From: Chersky-822 sp035509195
GTDB taxonomy: Bacteria > Actinomycetota > Actinomycetes > Streptosporangiales > Streptosporangiaceae
Direction of reading: 5' to 3'
Length of the DNA: 30,345 bases
Assembly: GCA_035509195.1 (NCBI GenBank)
Contig: DATJLT010000328.1
Coordinates: 1 to 30,345, forward strand
The notes under the pieces were generated by a model. It was not told the origin of the DNA. It searched no databases and worked only from the letters and a program-made list of their open reading frames with translations. Position 1 is the stretch's first letter. Every line of letters starts with the position of its first letter. Shown one piece after another: positions 21,366 through 29,601 of this stretch. Made by a program: the position numbers and the translations under genes.

Positions 21366-23475
21366 CCTGCCAGCTCGTACCAGGATCGGTGACCGTGCAG
21401 TCGCCGAGGCTGAGCTGGGCAGCGCCGGGCTGGTCGCCTTCGTCGGCGAGGCACAGGCCAGTGCGCGGGTTAAGCAGCTGCCCGGACGACAGCCCGTCAG
21501 GCAGCGGCTGCCACTGCTGGCCCGGTGCACCCGTGCACGGTGCCATCGTGACCAGCGCCCCGGCCACGGCCGGGTACGTGAGCGCCAGGCACTCACCGCC
21601 GCTGCGCAGCGTCCCGTCAGGCTCGGCCGTCCAGTTCGTCGCGGTCGAACTGCCGCAAGTACGCAGGCTCACCGGTCCGGCAGGCAAGGCGGCCGCATGC
21701 CAGGCCGACGCGCAATAGCCGGGGATCGCCGAGGTGAGCGGCCCGGACGGCAGCGTCCATTGCTGCGCGGTTCCCCCGGTGCAGGACTGGAGCCCCGCCA
21801 GGGACGACTTGGTGTTGACGGCCAGGCAGGTGCCCGTGCTGGCGTTGACGATTCCCCCGGTGAATGATGGCTGCCAATCTTGGAAAACGGTGCCGGCGCA
21901 GGGCCTCAGCGCGACTTGCAGACCCTTGGCACCACTGACCGCCAGGCAGTCGCCGCCCTTGCTCAGGGCACCGTCGGGGCTGAACGTCCACCGCTGGCTG
22001 GCGACCTGGCGGCAGGGGGAAACGACCTCGATCGTCGTCTTGCCCTTGCTGGCGGCGGTGGCCAGGCAGCCCCCGCCAGCGGCCGCCAGCTGGCCGGCCG
22101 GGCCGGCGTGCGGCTGGCCGACCACCCAGCTGAACGAGACTGACCCGAGCTGTGCGCCTGAGCTGTCTGACGCCGTGACCACCGGCTCGTAGGTACCTGG
22201 CTTGCCGAGCCAGCCGCTGATCACGCCGCACGGGCTGATCGACAGCCCAGGCGGCAGCCCGGTCGCGGTGAACGTCAGCGTGCAGCCGGGCAGCGAGTCG
22301 CTGGCGTCGATGGTCAGTAGCTGCGGAGAACCAGGCAGTCCTGACTGCGCGGGCGGAGTGGTCAGCGTGACGGTGCCGTGCACGTTCCAGGTGAACGTAT
22401 CAGTGACCGGTGACAGGCCGGTGCCTGCGACCGTGACGGTGGCCGTGGAGGTGCCGGGGGTGGCCGGCAGCGTCCCCGTGATGAGGCCGCTTGACGGGTC
22501 GATGGCCAGCCCGGCAGGCAGGCCGGTCGCGCTATAGGTGAGCTTCTGCTTGTCAGAGGCGTTGACGGACCTGACAGGCACGCTGACCGTCGCGCCCGCC
22601 TGGTAACTCTGCGTGGCAGGCTGCGCCACCGCGAGCGCGTCAGGGTTCAGCATGCTGACGTCGGTGTTGCCCGAGATCCCTGGCACCGTCTCCGAACTGG
22701 TGTACTGCCAGAACGCCCACGTCGACCACCCGGCAGGCAGCGTCGGCTCAGTACCGCTCCCGCTACCTGGATAGTCGGCGACCCACATGGGATCGGCGCT
22801 GAACGCCGTGCTTGAACCCGTGCACTCGTCCCACCAGTCCGAGGTCGTGTAGATGACCGCGTGCTGCCCGGTGCGACGGTAGACCTCGCTGGTGAACGCC
22901 CCGATCCAGGCGACCATTTGCTGTGGCGTCAGCCCGTAGCACTTATTGGTGTGGTCTTCGGCGGCGTAAGGGTCGTATTCCAGGTCCGCGATCAGCGGCA
23001 GCGAGTCCCCGTCATTGCCGAGGCCGACGGCGCCCGCGTGGTCGAGCGCGAAGTCGGCCTGCAGCGTGCCGCTTGAGTAGCTCGGATTGGCGAAGTGATA
23101 GGCCGCGACGATCAGCCCGGCCGCCTCAGCCCCCGCGACGTCGGACGCGTAGTAGGGATTGGCGTAGTAGCTGCCTTCCGTGGCCTTGATGAAGACGTAG
23201 TGGTACCTGGCCGCCGCGACCTCTGTCCAGTTAATCGGGCCGCCCGCGTGCTGCAGCGACGACACGTCAATGCCAAGCGCGGTGCCTGCGATCGGCGGCT
23301 TGGCTACCGCGTGCGGGCTCGCGAGCTGGCGTTCGAGCTGCGGCGAATGCGTATTGGCGACGTTGAAGTGCCCGCGGCCAGGACCAGGCGTCGCGTGGGC
23401 CGCCGCCGCAGGCACGAGCACTGCCAGCAGCGAGGCGAGCAACGTGATGGTCCTGCGCGGTAGCGCAAGCGGCAT
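21358..23475 (-). CDS. Secreted GH25 lysozyme with Ig-like repeats and two ricin-type beta-trefoils
   Basis: The protein has 705 residues from the ATG at 23475, which has GGAG 5 nt upstream and starts a signal peptide (PLALPRRTITLLASLLAVL, cleavage near AHA). The GH25 muramidase domain (about 65-270) has Asp70 in GIDVSSLQ, FIKATEG, and Asp164/Glu166 in LIADLEYD. These enzymes cut the beta-1,4 bond of peptidoglycan. Two He_PIG/Ig-like repeats follow (about 290-455: LTYSATGLPAGLAIDPSSG and LTFTATGLPPGLSISPCG). The C-terminal third holds six QxW-type units (QRW, QDW, QQW, TNW, QQW, TSW), that is two carbohydrate-binding beta-trefoils. It lies 101 bp downstream of the STAND regulator on the same strand and may be controlled by it. 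Confidence 0.93.
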   Translation of the reverse strand: MPLALPRRTITLLASLLAVLVPAAAAHATPGPGRGHFNVANTHSPQLERQLASPHAVAKPPIAGTALGIDVSSLQHAGGPINWTEVAAARYHYVFIKATEGSYYANPYYASDVAGAEAAGLIVAAYHFANPSYSSGTLQADFALDHAGAVGLGNDGDSLPLIADLEYDPYAAEDHTNKCYGLTPQQMVAWIGAFTSEVYRRTGQHAVIYTTSDWWDECTGSSTAFSADPMWVADYPGSGSGTEPTLPAGWSTWAFWQYTSSETVPGISGNTDVSMLNPDALAVAQPATQSYQAGATVSVPVRSVNASDKQKLTYSATGLPAGLAIDPSSGLITGTLPATPGTSTATVTVAGTGLSPVTDTFTWNVHGTVTLTTPPAQSGLPGSPQLLTIDASDSLPGCTLTFTATGLPPGLSISPCGVISGWLGKPGTYEPVVTASDSSGAQLGSVSFSWVVGQPHAGPAGQLAAAGGGCLATAASKGKTTIEVVSPCRQVASQRWTFSPDGALSKGGDCLAVSGAKGLQVALRPCAGTVFQDWQPSFTGGIVNASTGTCLAVNTKSSLAGLQSCTGGTAQQWTLPSGPLTSAIPGYCASAWHAAALPAGPVSLRTCGSSTATNWTAEPDGTLRSGGECLALTYPAVAGALVTMAPCTGAPGQQWQPLPDGLSSGQLLNPRTGLCLADEGDQPGAAQLSLGDCTVTDPGTSWQVS

Positions 23476-23576
23476 CAAGTCTCCAGCCGGTCCGCGATTA
23501 CAGGTCATTTACAGCCATAAAGCACCAGCCGACGGTCAGCCTAGCCTCCGCCAGCCCGCCGTCGTCCCGGTTTCGG

Positions 23577-26570
23577 CTAGGAGGCGGGAGTTGTGCCCTC
23601 GCGTGCCAGCGAAGCGCAGCGGCGGAGGCCCGCCTGAGCGCTGGCTTGCTCGGCCCGCAGGTCCAGTCCGGCCGCGATCGCCATGGCCTCGGTGAAGCTT
23701 GACCTTGCCTCGTCGTGATCACCAAGCGCTAGCAGCAGCTCTCCCGTTCTGATCAGCACCTCAGCCTGCCCGTGCCTGACGCCGAGTTCGGCGTAAAGGT
23801 CAAAGGCCAGGCGCAGGCTGCCGGCCGCCGCTTTGTACTCACCTGCGGCAAGCTGGACGGCGCCGAGTCCTTGACGGGACTCGGCTTCGCCCGACCGGTG
23901 CCCGACCTCCCTGCTCAGCGTCAGGGCGTCGGTGAAGCTGCCGGTCGCCGCCTGGCGGTCACCGATCGCGAGGTAAGCGCGGCCGAGTCCGTTGAACGCC
24001 GTCACCTGGCCCCCGCGGTTGCCGAGCGCCCGGTGGGCGGTCAGCGCCTGCGAGTAGCTGGTAATCGCGGCAGCGGGGTTGCCGCCAGCGAGTTGCGCGG
24101 CGCCGAGTCCGGCGAGCGCCGTTGCCTGGCCGAGCGGGTAGCGAAGGTCACGGGCCAGGCCGAGCGCCTTCGACTGGCTTGCCAGAGCGACCTCCGGGTC
24201 CGCGGTCGCTTGCTGCACGATGCCGAGGCCGAACAGCGCGGTTGCCTCGCCGATGCGGTTGCCGAGATCGCGGTGCAGTTTCAGCGCTTGCTCATGGCAG
24301 GCCGCCGCTGCGGCATAGTCGCCCGTGCTGCGCAGGATCTGCCCGAGGCGGTTGAGCGCGCTTGCCTCGCCGAACTCGTTCCGTGCCGCGCGGTAGAGAT
24401 GCAGCGCCGCACGATGGCTGGCAGCGGAGTCCTCATAGTCACCCTTCGCTCGCTGCACAAGGCCAAGCTCGTTGAGCGCGCTGGCCTCGCCTGACCGGTC
24501 ACCGAGCTGATGATAGAGATGCTGGGCCTGCCGGTGGCTGCTAGCCGCAGCCGTCCTGTCGTTCCTGCCTTGCTGCACGATGCCGAGCTCGTTAAGCACG
24601 GCGGCCCTGACTGATGCGTCGTCCAGGTCCCGGCAGATCGCGAGCGCTTCGGCGAGCGTCTTCTCCGCCTCGTGATATTCGCCGGCGAGCTGCCGCAGCT
24701 CGCCGGCATCGGCGAGGGCACCCGCCTCGGCCAGCGGATCGCCGAGGTCGGCGGCAGCGTTACGGGCGAGCTGGTGCAAGGCGAGCGCCTGGTCCCAGTA
24801 GCCGTGGCCGCGCAGGTAACCGTGAATGCCGGCGGCGATGACGACGGCCGTGCGCGGTTGCCCGTTGGCTGCGGCGGTCCTGGCCGCGGCATGGAGCCCG
24901 AGGCGTTCGGCTTCCAGCCAGGCGACGGCTTCGGCGCGAGTGGTCATCCCGACATGCTGAGCGGCCGGCAGCGGCAGCGGGCTCCGCCTGGTGAAGTACT
25001 GGCCGGCGGCTGCGGCACCCTGCGCGTAGTAATCGAGCAGGCGGGCCAGAGCCGCGCCCGACTCGGTAGCGGGTTCTTCGGCCGCGAGCTTACCCGCGTG
25101 CTCGCGGATCAGGTCATGCAGGCGGTAGCGGTCCTGGATCGGCTCGGTGACGAGATGCTGGTCGTAGAGGTCCTCAAGCTGACGGCGAGCGGTCAGCACA
25201 TCGGTGTCATCGAGCGCCGCCGCCGCGGCCGGGCCGATCTCTGGACCCGGATGCAGGCTCAGCCGGCGGAACAGCCTGGCCTGGTCAGGGGTCAGGTCAC
25301 GGTAGGACAGGTCGAAGGCAGCCGCCACAGACAAGTCCTCGACCCGCATGAACGCCAGCCGGTCCCGCGCGGCGGCCAGGTCAGCGGCCAGCCGTCGGTA
25401 AGTCCAGGCCGGATGATGGTAGAGCTGCCTGCCCAGCATGCCGACCGCCAGCGGCAAGTACCCGCACAACCTGGTGATCTCGCTGACGCTAGCGTCGTCT
25501 GGCGGGATCACCGGCCGACCGGCGAGGCTTCTGAGCAGTTCGGCAGCTTCCGCAGGCGGGAGCGTGTCCAGGCTGATCGCGCGCGCGTCGTCGAGCGCGG
25601 TCAGGTTCCTGCGGCTGGTAATGAGCACCAGGCTCCCGCCAGTGCCTGGCAGCAGCGGGCGAATCTGTTCATGCCCGGCGGCGTCGTCGAGCACGAGCAG
25701 CATCCTCGTGCCGGCCAGCCTGTCACGCCACAGCCTGGTCCTCGCCTCGAGTCCTGGCGGAATCTCCTGCGCGCTGACTCCCGCGGTCAGCAGCAGACTT
25801 GCCAGAGCATCGGCCGGGTCCACGGGAGCCTGGGCAGGGGAATGGCCGTGGAGGCGCAGGAAGATCTGGCCGTCAGGAAAGCGGGGCGCAAGCCGATGGG
25901 CGGCATGCACGGCGAACACGGTCTTGCCAACGCCCGCCATCCCGGCGATCGCCCACACGTCGACGACGCCCGCGCGATCGGTCTCCGCCGCCGCCTCGAG
26001 CAGGAGCCGCAACTCCCCCTGCCGCCCGGTAAAGCTCGCCACATCCCGAGGCAGCGTCCGCGTAGCCGCAGCTACGCTCCCACCACCCCCAGCCGCACCG
26101 ACTCCGCCTACCCGGCCTACCCGGCCAGCCCAGTCAGCCCGGTCAGCACCGCCAGTCCGGTCAGGACCCTCAGCATCGCCCGATCCGGCGGCACCGCCCG
26201 ATCCGGCGGCACCGCCCGACCCGGCCGCACCGCCCGACCCGAGACCCGACCTTGGCGGGAAGCCTGATCCAGGCACGCCGGCTTGCGGCACGACCGTGAT
26301 CGGCGGCGGTTTCCTGCCGGCGGCGAGCGCCTCGAACACGGCTCGCTGATGGCCGGTAAGCTGCAGCGCTTCGGCGAGTAGCCTGGCCGTCTCCCTTCGC
26401 GCGGTCAGGTTAACGGCACGCTCCAGGTCGCTGATCGCCCTGGCGCTTACCCGCGCGACGTCAGCCAGTTCCTCCTGAGTGAGCCCCGCCTCCCTGCGCA
26501 ACTGCCTGAGCAGCGCCCCGAAGCCGGCCGGCACCTCCCGCGGCAGGCCGTGCTCGTCGCCGGACCTCAA
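23577..26570 (-). CDS. XRE-STAND NTPase-TPR regulator
   Basis: The product has 997 residues. An XRE helix-turn-helix (about 15-75: LLRQLRREAGLTQEELADVARVS, ISDLERAVN) is followed by a Gly/Ala/Ser/Arg linker (about 98-165) and an NB-ARC-type STAND NTPase. Walker A GMAGVGKT is at 210-217, Walker B LLVLDD at 291-296 and LITSRR at 316-321; GYLPLAVGMLG and a winged helix (RYRLHDLIREHA) follow. Residues 617-976 are nine exact 40-residue TPR-like repeats. Such proteins couple signal binding on the repeats to NTP-driven assembly and, here, DNA binding. Unlike AfsR there is no SARP/BTAD domain. The start is a TTG at 26570 with only a weak ribosome site. Target and signal are unknown; the lysozyme downstream is a candidate. 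Confidence 0.92.
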   Translation of the reverse strand: MRSGDEHGLPREVPAGFGALLRQLRREAGLTQEELADVARVSARAISDLERAVNLTARRETARLLAEALQLTGHQRAVFEALAAGRKPPPITVVPQAGVPGSGFPPRSGLGSGGAAGSGGAAGSGGAAGSGDAEGPDRTGGADRADWAGRVGRVGGVGAAGGGGSVAAATRTLPRDVASFTGRQGELRLLLEAAAETDRAGVVDVWAIAGMAGVGKTVFAVHAAHRLAPRFPDGQIFLRLHGHSPAQAPVDPADALASLLLTAGVSAQEIPPGLEARTRLWRDRLAGTRMLLVLDDAAGHEQIRPLLPGTGGSLVLITSRRNLTALDDARAISLDTLPPAEAAELLRSLAGRPVIPPDDASVSEITRLCGYLPLAVGMLGRQLYHHPAWTYRRLAADLAAARDRLAFMRVEDLSVAAAFDLSYRDLTPDQARLFRRLSLHPGPEIGPAAAAALDDTDVLTARRQLEDLYDQHLVTEPIQDRYRLHDLIREHAGKLAAEEPATESGAALARLLDYYAQGAAAAGQYFTRRSPLPLPAAQHVGMTTRAEAVAWLEAERLGLHAAARTAAANGQPRTAVVIAAGIHGYLRGHGYWDQALALHQLARNAAADLGDPLAEAGALADAGELRQLAGEYHEAEKTLAEALAICRDLDDASVRAAVLNELGIVQQGRNDRTAAASSHRQAQHLYHQLGDRSGEASALNELGLVQRAKGDYEDSAASHRAALHLYRAARNEFGEASALNRLGQILRSTGDYAAAAACHEQALKLHRDLGNRIGEATALFGLGIVQQATADPEVALASQSKALGLARDLRYPLGQATALAGLGAAQLAGGNPAAAITSYSQALTAHRALGNRGGQVTAFNGLGRAYLAIGDRQAATGSFTDALTLSREVGHRSGEAESRQGLGAVQLAAGEYKAAAGSLRLAFDLYAELGVRHGQAEVLIRTGELLLALGDHDEARSSFTEAMAIAAGLDLRAEQASAQAGLRRCASLAREGTTPAS
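23643..24722 (-). repeat. Nine consecutive 40-codon TPR-like repeats
   Basis: The STAND protein's residues 617-976 divide with no gap into nine 40-residue units. Most open with x-AL-x-x-LG (LNELGIV, LNELGLV, LNRLGQI, LFGLGIV, LAGLGAA, FNGLGRA) and close with LGxRxGEA-like ends. The 40-residue length suits kinesin-light-chain/LGN-type TPRs rather than 34-residue ones. A more diverged tenth unit may precede them. Confidence 0.85.
26178..26231 (-). repeat. Three tandem 18-bp repeats in the STAND linker
   Basis: GCCCGATCCGGCGGCACC occurs twice (26178-26195 and 26196-26213) and a third, slightly diverged copy follows (26214-26231). They encode (GAAGSG)3 between the helix-turn-helix and the NTPase. 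The linker length is therefore likely to vary between strains. Confidence 0.85.
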
Positions 26571-26807
26571 CTCGCCCGCTCAAGCGCCATGGCGGCCAGC
26601 TCACCCGCCTGTCACAGTGTCCGTGCCCGGTTGCCCACATTGTAAAGTGCCCGGCTCCTGGCGCGAACCCGGCCAACGCCAACGTCGCACCTGCGCAGTG
26701 AGCCGGCCCGGCCGGCACCAGGCCCCACGTCGCGCCCGGCCAACGGCCAAGCCGGGCACGGCCGGCCAAGCCGAGGCCCGGAAGCTAAGCCAGGGCCGGG
26801 CAGCGAC
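26571..26807. other. GC-rich intergenic stretch with hairpin between ilvD and the STAND gene
   Basis: No gene is supported. The region holds many GGCC/CCGG motifs. The hairpin GCCCGGC (26734-26740), 10-nt loop, GCCGGGC (26751-26757) and a weaker one (26776-26781 with 26796-26801) lie downstream of ilvD and may end its transcription. Confidence 0.45.
26734..26757 (-). terminator. Candidate terminator hairpin downstream of ilvD
   Basis: A perfect 7-bp stem GCCCGGC/GCCGGGC surrounds the loop CAACGGCCAA, about 50 bp past the ilvD stop. There is no U-tract. In DNA this rich in GC the match may be partly by chance. Confidence 0.4.
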
Positions 26808-28664
26808 TCAGGGCAGGAGGCTGATGTCGCGGGACGCGCCGGTGGCGGCCGAGGTAACCATGGCGGCGTAGATCTGGAGTGCGGCACTGACCGGGCGGTC
26901 CCGGTCGGCGGGCCGGTACCCGCGGCCGCCCGTCAGGGCGGCGCGGCGCCTCCGCAGTTCTTCTTCGGACACCTCAAGGCTCAGCGTGCGTTTGGGGATA
27001 TCCACCTGAATCTCATCGCCATCAGCCACCAGCGCGATAACGCCTCCGGCGGCCGCCTCAGGCGCGATGTGACAGATCGAGAGCCCCGAGGTGCCCCCAG
27101 AGAAACGGCCGTCGGTGATCAGCGCGCAGGCGCGGCCCAGGCCGCGGCCCTTGAGGAAGCTGGTCGGGTACAGCATTTCCTGCATGCCAGGGCCGCCCTT
27201 GGGGCCCTCGTACCTGATCACGACCACGTCACCGGCCTTGACCTGGTCGGCGAGGATGCCGGCGACGGCGTCTTCCTGGCTCTCAAAGACCCGCGCGGTA
27301 CCCGTGAAGGTCCACAGTTCCTCTGGCACGCCCGCCGTCTTGATGATCGCGCCCTCGGCAGCGAGGTTGCCGAACAGTACCGCGAGGCCGCCGTCAGGCG
27401 AGTAAGCGTGCTCGACGTCCCTTATGCAGCCAGACACCCGGTCCTGGTCAAGCGACTCCCACCTCGCCGACTGCGAGTACGGCCGCGTGGTGCGGACGCC
27501 GCCCGGCGCCGCGTGGTACATCTCGACGGCCGCCGCTGAGACCGAAGGAGAGTCCAGGTCCCAGGCATCGAGGAATTCCCGCAGCGACGAACTGTGCACG
27601 GTCCGGACACCGCGGTTGAGCAGGCCCGCCCGGTCGAGATGCCCGAGGATGGTCGGGATGCCGCCGGCGCGGTGCACGTCTTCGACGTGGTATTCGCTGC
27701 TGGGGGCGACCTTGCATAGGCAAGGAACCCGCCTGGACAGTTCGTCGATTTCCTTGAGTCCGAAGTCGACGCCTGCCTCGTGCGCGGCAGCCAGCAAGTG
27801 CAGGATCGTGTTCGTCGAGCCGCCCATGGCCACGTCGAGCGCCATCGCGTTCTCGAACGCGTCCCTGTTCGCGACCGACCTCGGCAGCAAGGACTCGTCG
27901 TCTTCCGCGTAGTACTGCCTGGTCAGGTCCACGATTAGCCGGCCAGCCCGCTCGAAGAGCTCAAGCCGCGCGGTGTGAGTGGCGAGCGTGGTGCCGTTGC
28001 CAGGCAAGGCAAGGCCGATCGCCTCGGTCAGGCAGTTCATCGAGTTCGCGGTAAACATCCCCGAACAAGAGCCGCAAGTCGGGCACGCGGACTCCTCGAT
28101 GTCCAGCAACTGCTCATCGGAAACCTTCGAGTCCGCCGAGGCGATCATAGAGTCAATGAGGTCAAGCTTGCGGGGGGCGGTGCCTGGCGTGATCGCCGCG
28201 CCAAGCGGCTTGCCTGCCTCCATCGGGCCGCCAGAGACGAACACTGTGGGGATGTTCAGCCGCATGGCCGCGATCAGCATCCCCGGCGTGATCTTGTCGC
28301 AATTGGACACGCAGATCATGGCGTCGGCGCAGTGCGCGTTGACCATGAACTCGACGGAGTCAGCGATCAGTTCCCTGCTCGGCAGCGAGTAAAGCATGCC
28401 GCCGTGGCCCATCGCGATGCCGTCGTCGACCGCGATCGTGTTGAACTCGCGCGGTACCGCGCCCGCCTCCTTGATGGCGGCGGCGATGACCTCGCCCACC
28501 TGACGCAGGTGCACGTGCCCCGGCACGAACTCCGTAAAGCTGTTCGCTACCGCGATGATCGGCTTCCCGATGTCCTCTCGGGCAACGCCGGTGGCCCTGA
28601 GCAGGGCGCGGGCGCCCGCCATGTTCCTTCCGTGGGTAACGGTACGAGATCGCAAGGCAGGCAT
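26808..28664 (-). CDS. ilvD: Dihydroxy-acid dehydratase
   Basis: The protein has 618 residues and closely follows the long (about 616-residue) E. coli-type IlvD throughout: RSRTVTHGRNMAGARAL, NSFTEFVPGHVHLR, DDGIAMGHGGMLYSLPSREL, SNCDKITPGM (Cys122, Lys124), ACPTCGSCSGMFTANSMNC (Cys194, Cys197, Cys200), AMGGSTNT, GPKGGPGMQEMLYPTS and DGRFSGGTSGLS. It dehydrates dihydroxyisovalerate and dihydroxymethylvalerate in valine, isoleucine and leucine synthesis with an iron-sulfur cluster. AGGGAG lies 5 nt before the ATG. It is not beside other ilv genes, so it seems to be a stand-alone locus. No T-box or leader peptide was seen in the 85 bp upstream. Confidence 0.97.
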   Translation of the reverse strand: MPALRSRTVTHGRNMAGARALLRATGVAREDIGKPIIAVANSFTEFVPGHVHLRQVGEVIAAAIKEAGAVPREFNTIAVDDGIAMGHGGMLYSLPSRELIADSVEFMVNAHCADAMICVSNCDKITPGMLIAAMRLNIPTVFVSGGPMEAGKPLGAAITPGTAPRKLDLIDSMIASADSKVSDEQLLDIEESACPTCGSCSGMFTANSMNCLTEAIGLALPGNGTTLATHTARLELFERAGRLIVDLTRQYYAEDDESLLPRSVANRDAFENAMALDVAMGGSTNTILHLLAAAHEAGVDFGLKEIDELSRRVPCLCKVAPSSEYHVEDVHRAGGIPTILGHLDRAGLLNRGVRTVHSSSLREFLDAWDLDSPSVSAAAVEMYHAAPGGVRTTRPYSQSARWESLDQDRVSGCIRDVEHAYSPDGGLAVLFGNLAAEGAIIKTAGVPEELWTFTGTARVFESQEDAVAGILADQVKAGDVVVIRYEGPKGGPGMQEMLYPTSFLKGRGLGRACALITDGRFSGGTSGLSICHIAPEAAAGGVIALVADGDEIQVDIPKRTLSLEVSEEELRRRRAALTGGRGYRPADRDRPVSAALQIYAAMVTSAATGASRDISLLP

Positions 28665-28749
28665 GGGAACTCCCTGTTAACTGCAGAATCAGCGGCAAGC
28701 CTTCACCGTACCGCTTCGTGTCGCACGCCGGCCGCCGAGTCTGGCTGAC

Positions 28750-29598
28750 TCACGCCAGCCTGGTCAGCGACACCGTCACGTCCATGGACCGGCCTGGTGC
28801 GCCGTTATAGATGCCCTTGAGCGGCGGGACGTCCGCGTAGTCACGTCCGGTCGCGACCACCACGTGCCGCTCGCCGACCGCGGCGCGGTTGGTCGGGTCG
28901 CAGGCCTCCCACTGCCCGGTCCAGTACTCGACCCAGGCGTGGCTCTGCCCGGCGACCTCATCTCCAGGCTCGGCATCAGGCCGCGGATGCAGGTAACCGG
29001 AGACGTAGCGTGCGGGCATGCCGATCTCACGCAGGAGGGCAACGGTCAGGTGCGCGATGTCCTGGCAGACTCCCTGGCCCTGGTCCCATGCCTCCTGAGC
29101 GCTGGTCTGGACGCCTGTCGAGCCAGGCACGTAGTCCACCCGGTCGCTGACCAGTGACGCCAGTTCGGCGGCGGCCTCGGCCGGGTCCGCGCCGGCGACC
29201 CGCTGCCTGGCCGCTTCAGCCAGGGGCGGACTGACCGTGGTGCGGGCCGTCGGCATCAGGTACTCGAGCAGCTTGCCGCCGGCGACCCGCGAGGCCAGGT
29301 CGGGCCAGGACAAGGGCGTGGCAGCGATGGCAGGCGGGCGGGTCTCCACGGTGGACCGCGCCGTGATCGTCAGCCGCTCGTGCGGCGCCTGCACGTCAAA
29401 GGAGCTGACCTGCGTTCCCCAGTAGTCCTCGTACGTCCAGACCGACGCCTGCGCGTCGAGCGCGACGGTCGCCACGAGCGTCGTCTGCCCTGGCAGCGAG
29501 CGCGGTGTCATCCTGGCCTCGTTGTAGGACGCACGCGCGGGTCCGTCGTACCCGACGCAGGTGCGGTGCTCGATCTTCAACCGCCACCCCGTGCTCAT
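28750..29598 (-). CDS. Transglutaminase-like cysteine protease-fold protein
   Basis: The protein has 282 residues. The N-terminal beta-sandwich (about 1-85: LKIEHRTCVGYDGPARASYNEARMTP, TYEDYWGTQVSSFDV) is the bacterial transglutaminase-like N-domain. The transglutaminase core follows with Cys178 in GQGVCQDIAHL, His220 in GQSHAWVEYW and Asp234 in CDPTN. The gene starts 3 bp after the alpha-E gene's stop, and its ribosome site (GGGAG) lies inside that gene's end, so the two are translationally linked. This pair normally accompanies a circularly permuted ATP-grasp ligase in predicted peptide-forming clusters, which would lie beyond the right edge. It is probably a peptidase or amide-forming enzyme within that system. 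Confidence 0.93.
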   Translation of the reverse strand: MSTGWRLKIEHRTCVGYDGPARASYNEARMTPRSLPGQTTLVATVALDAQASVWTYEDYWGTQVSSFDVQAPHERLTITARSTVETRPPAIAATPLSWPDLASRVAGGKLLEYLMPTARTTVSPPLAEAARQRVAGADPAEAAAELASLVSDRVDYVPGSTGVQTSAQEAWDQGQGVCQDIAHLTVALLREIGMPARYVSGYLHPRPDAEPGDEVAGQSHAWVEYWTGQWEACDPTNRAAVGERHVVVATGRDYADVPPLKGIYNGAPGRSMDVTVSLTRLA

Positions 29599-29601
29599 TG
29601 G

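Noticed and set aside
24672..26267. 531-codon open frame on the plus strand opposite the STAND gene
   Set aside because: It is antisense to clearly conserved NTPase and TPR coding sequence. The translation is Arg/Gln/Gly-rich with no recognisable domain. Long shadow frames are expected at this GC content.
27975..28748. 257-codon plus-strand frame opposite ilvD
   Set aside because: It is antisense to one of the most conserved proteins in the window.
28665..28749. T-box or attenuator leader before ilvD
   Set aside because: The 85-bp gap to the transglutaminase gene holds no T-box sequence, leader peptide with Leu/Ile/Val codons, or paired hairpins that I can see.
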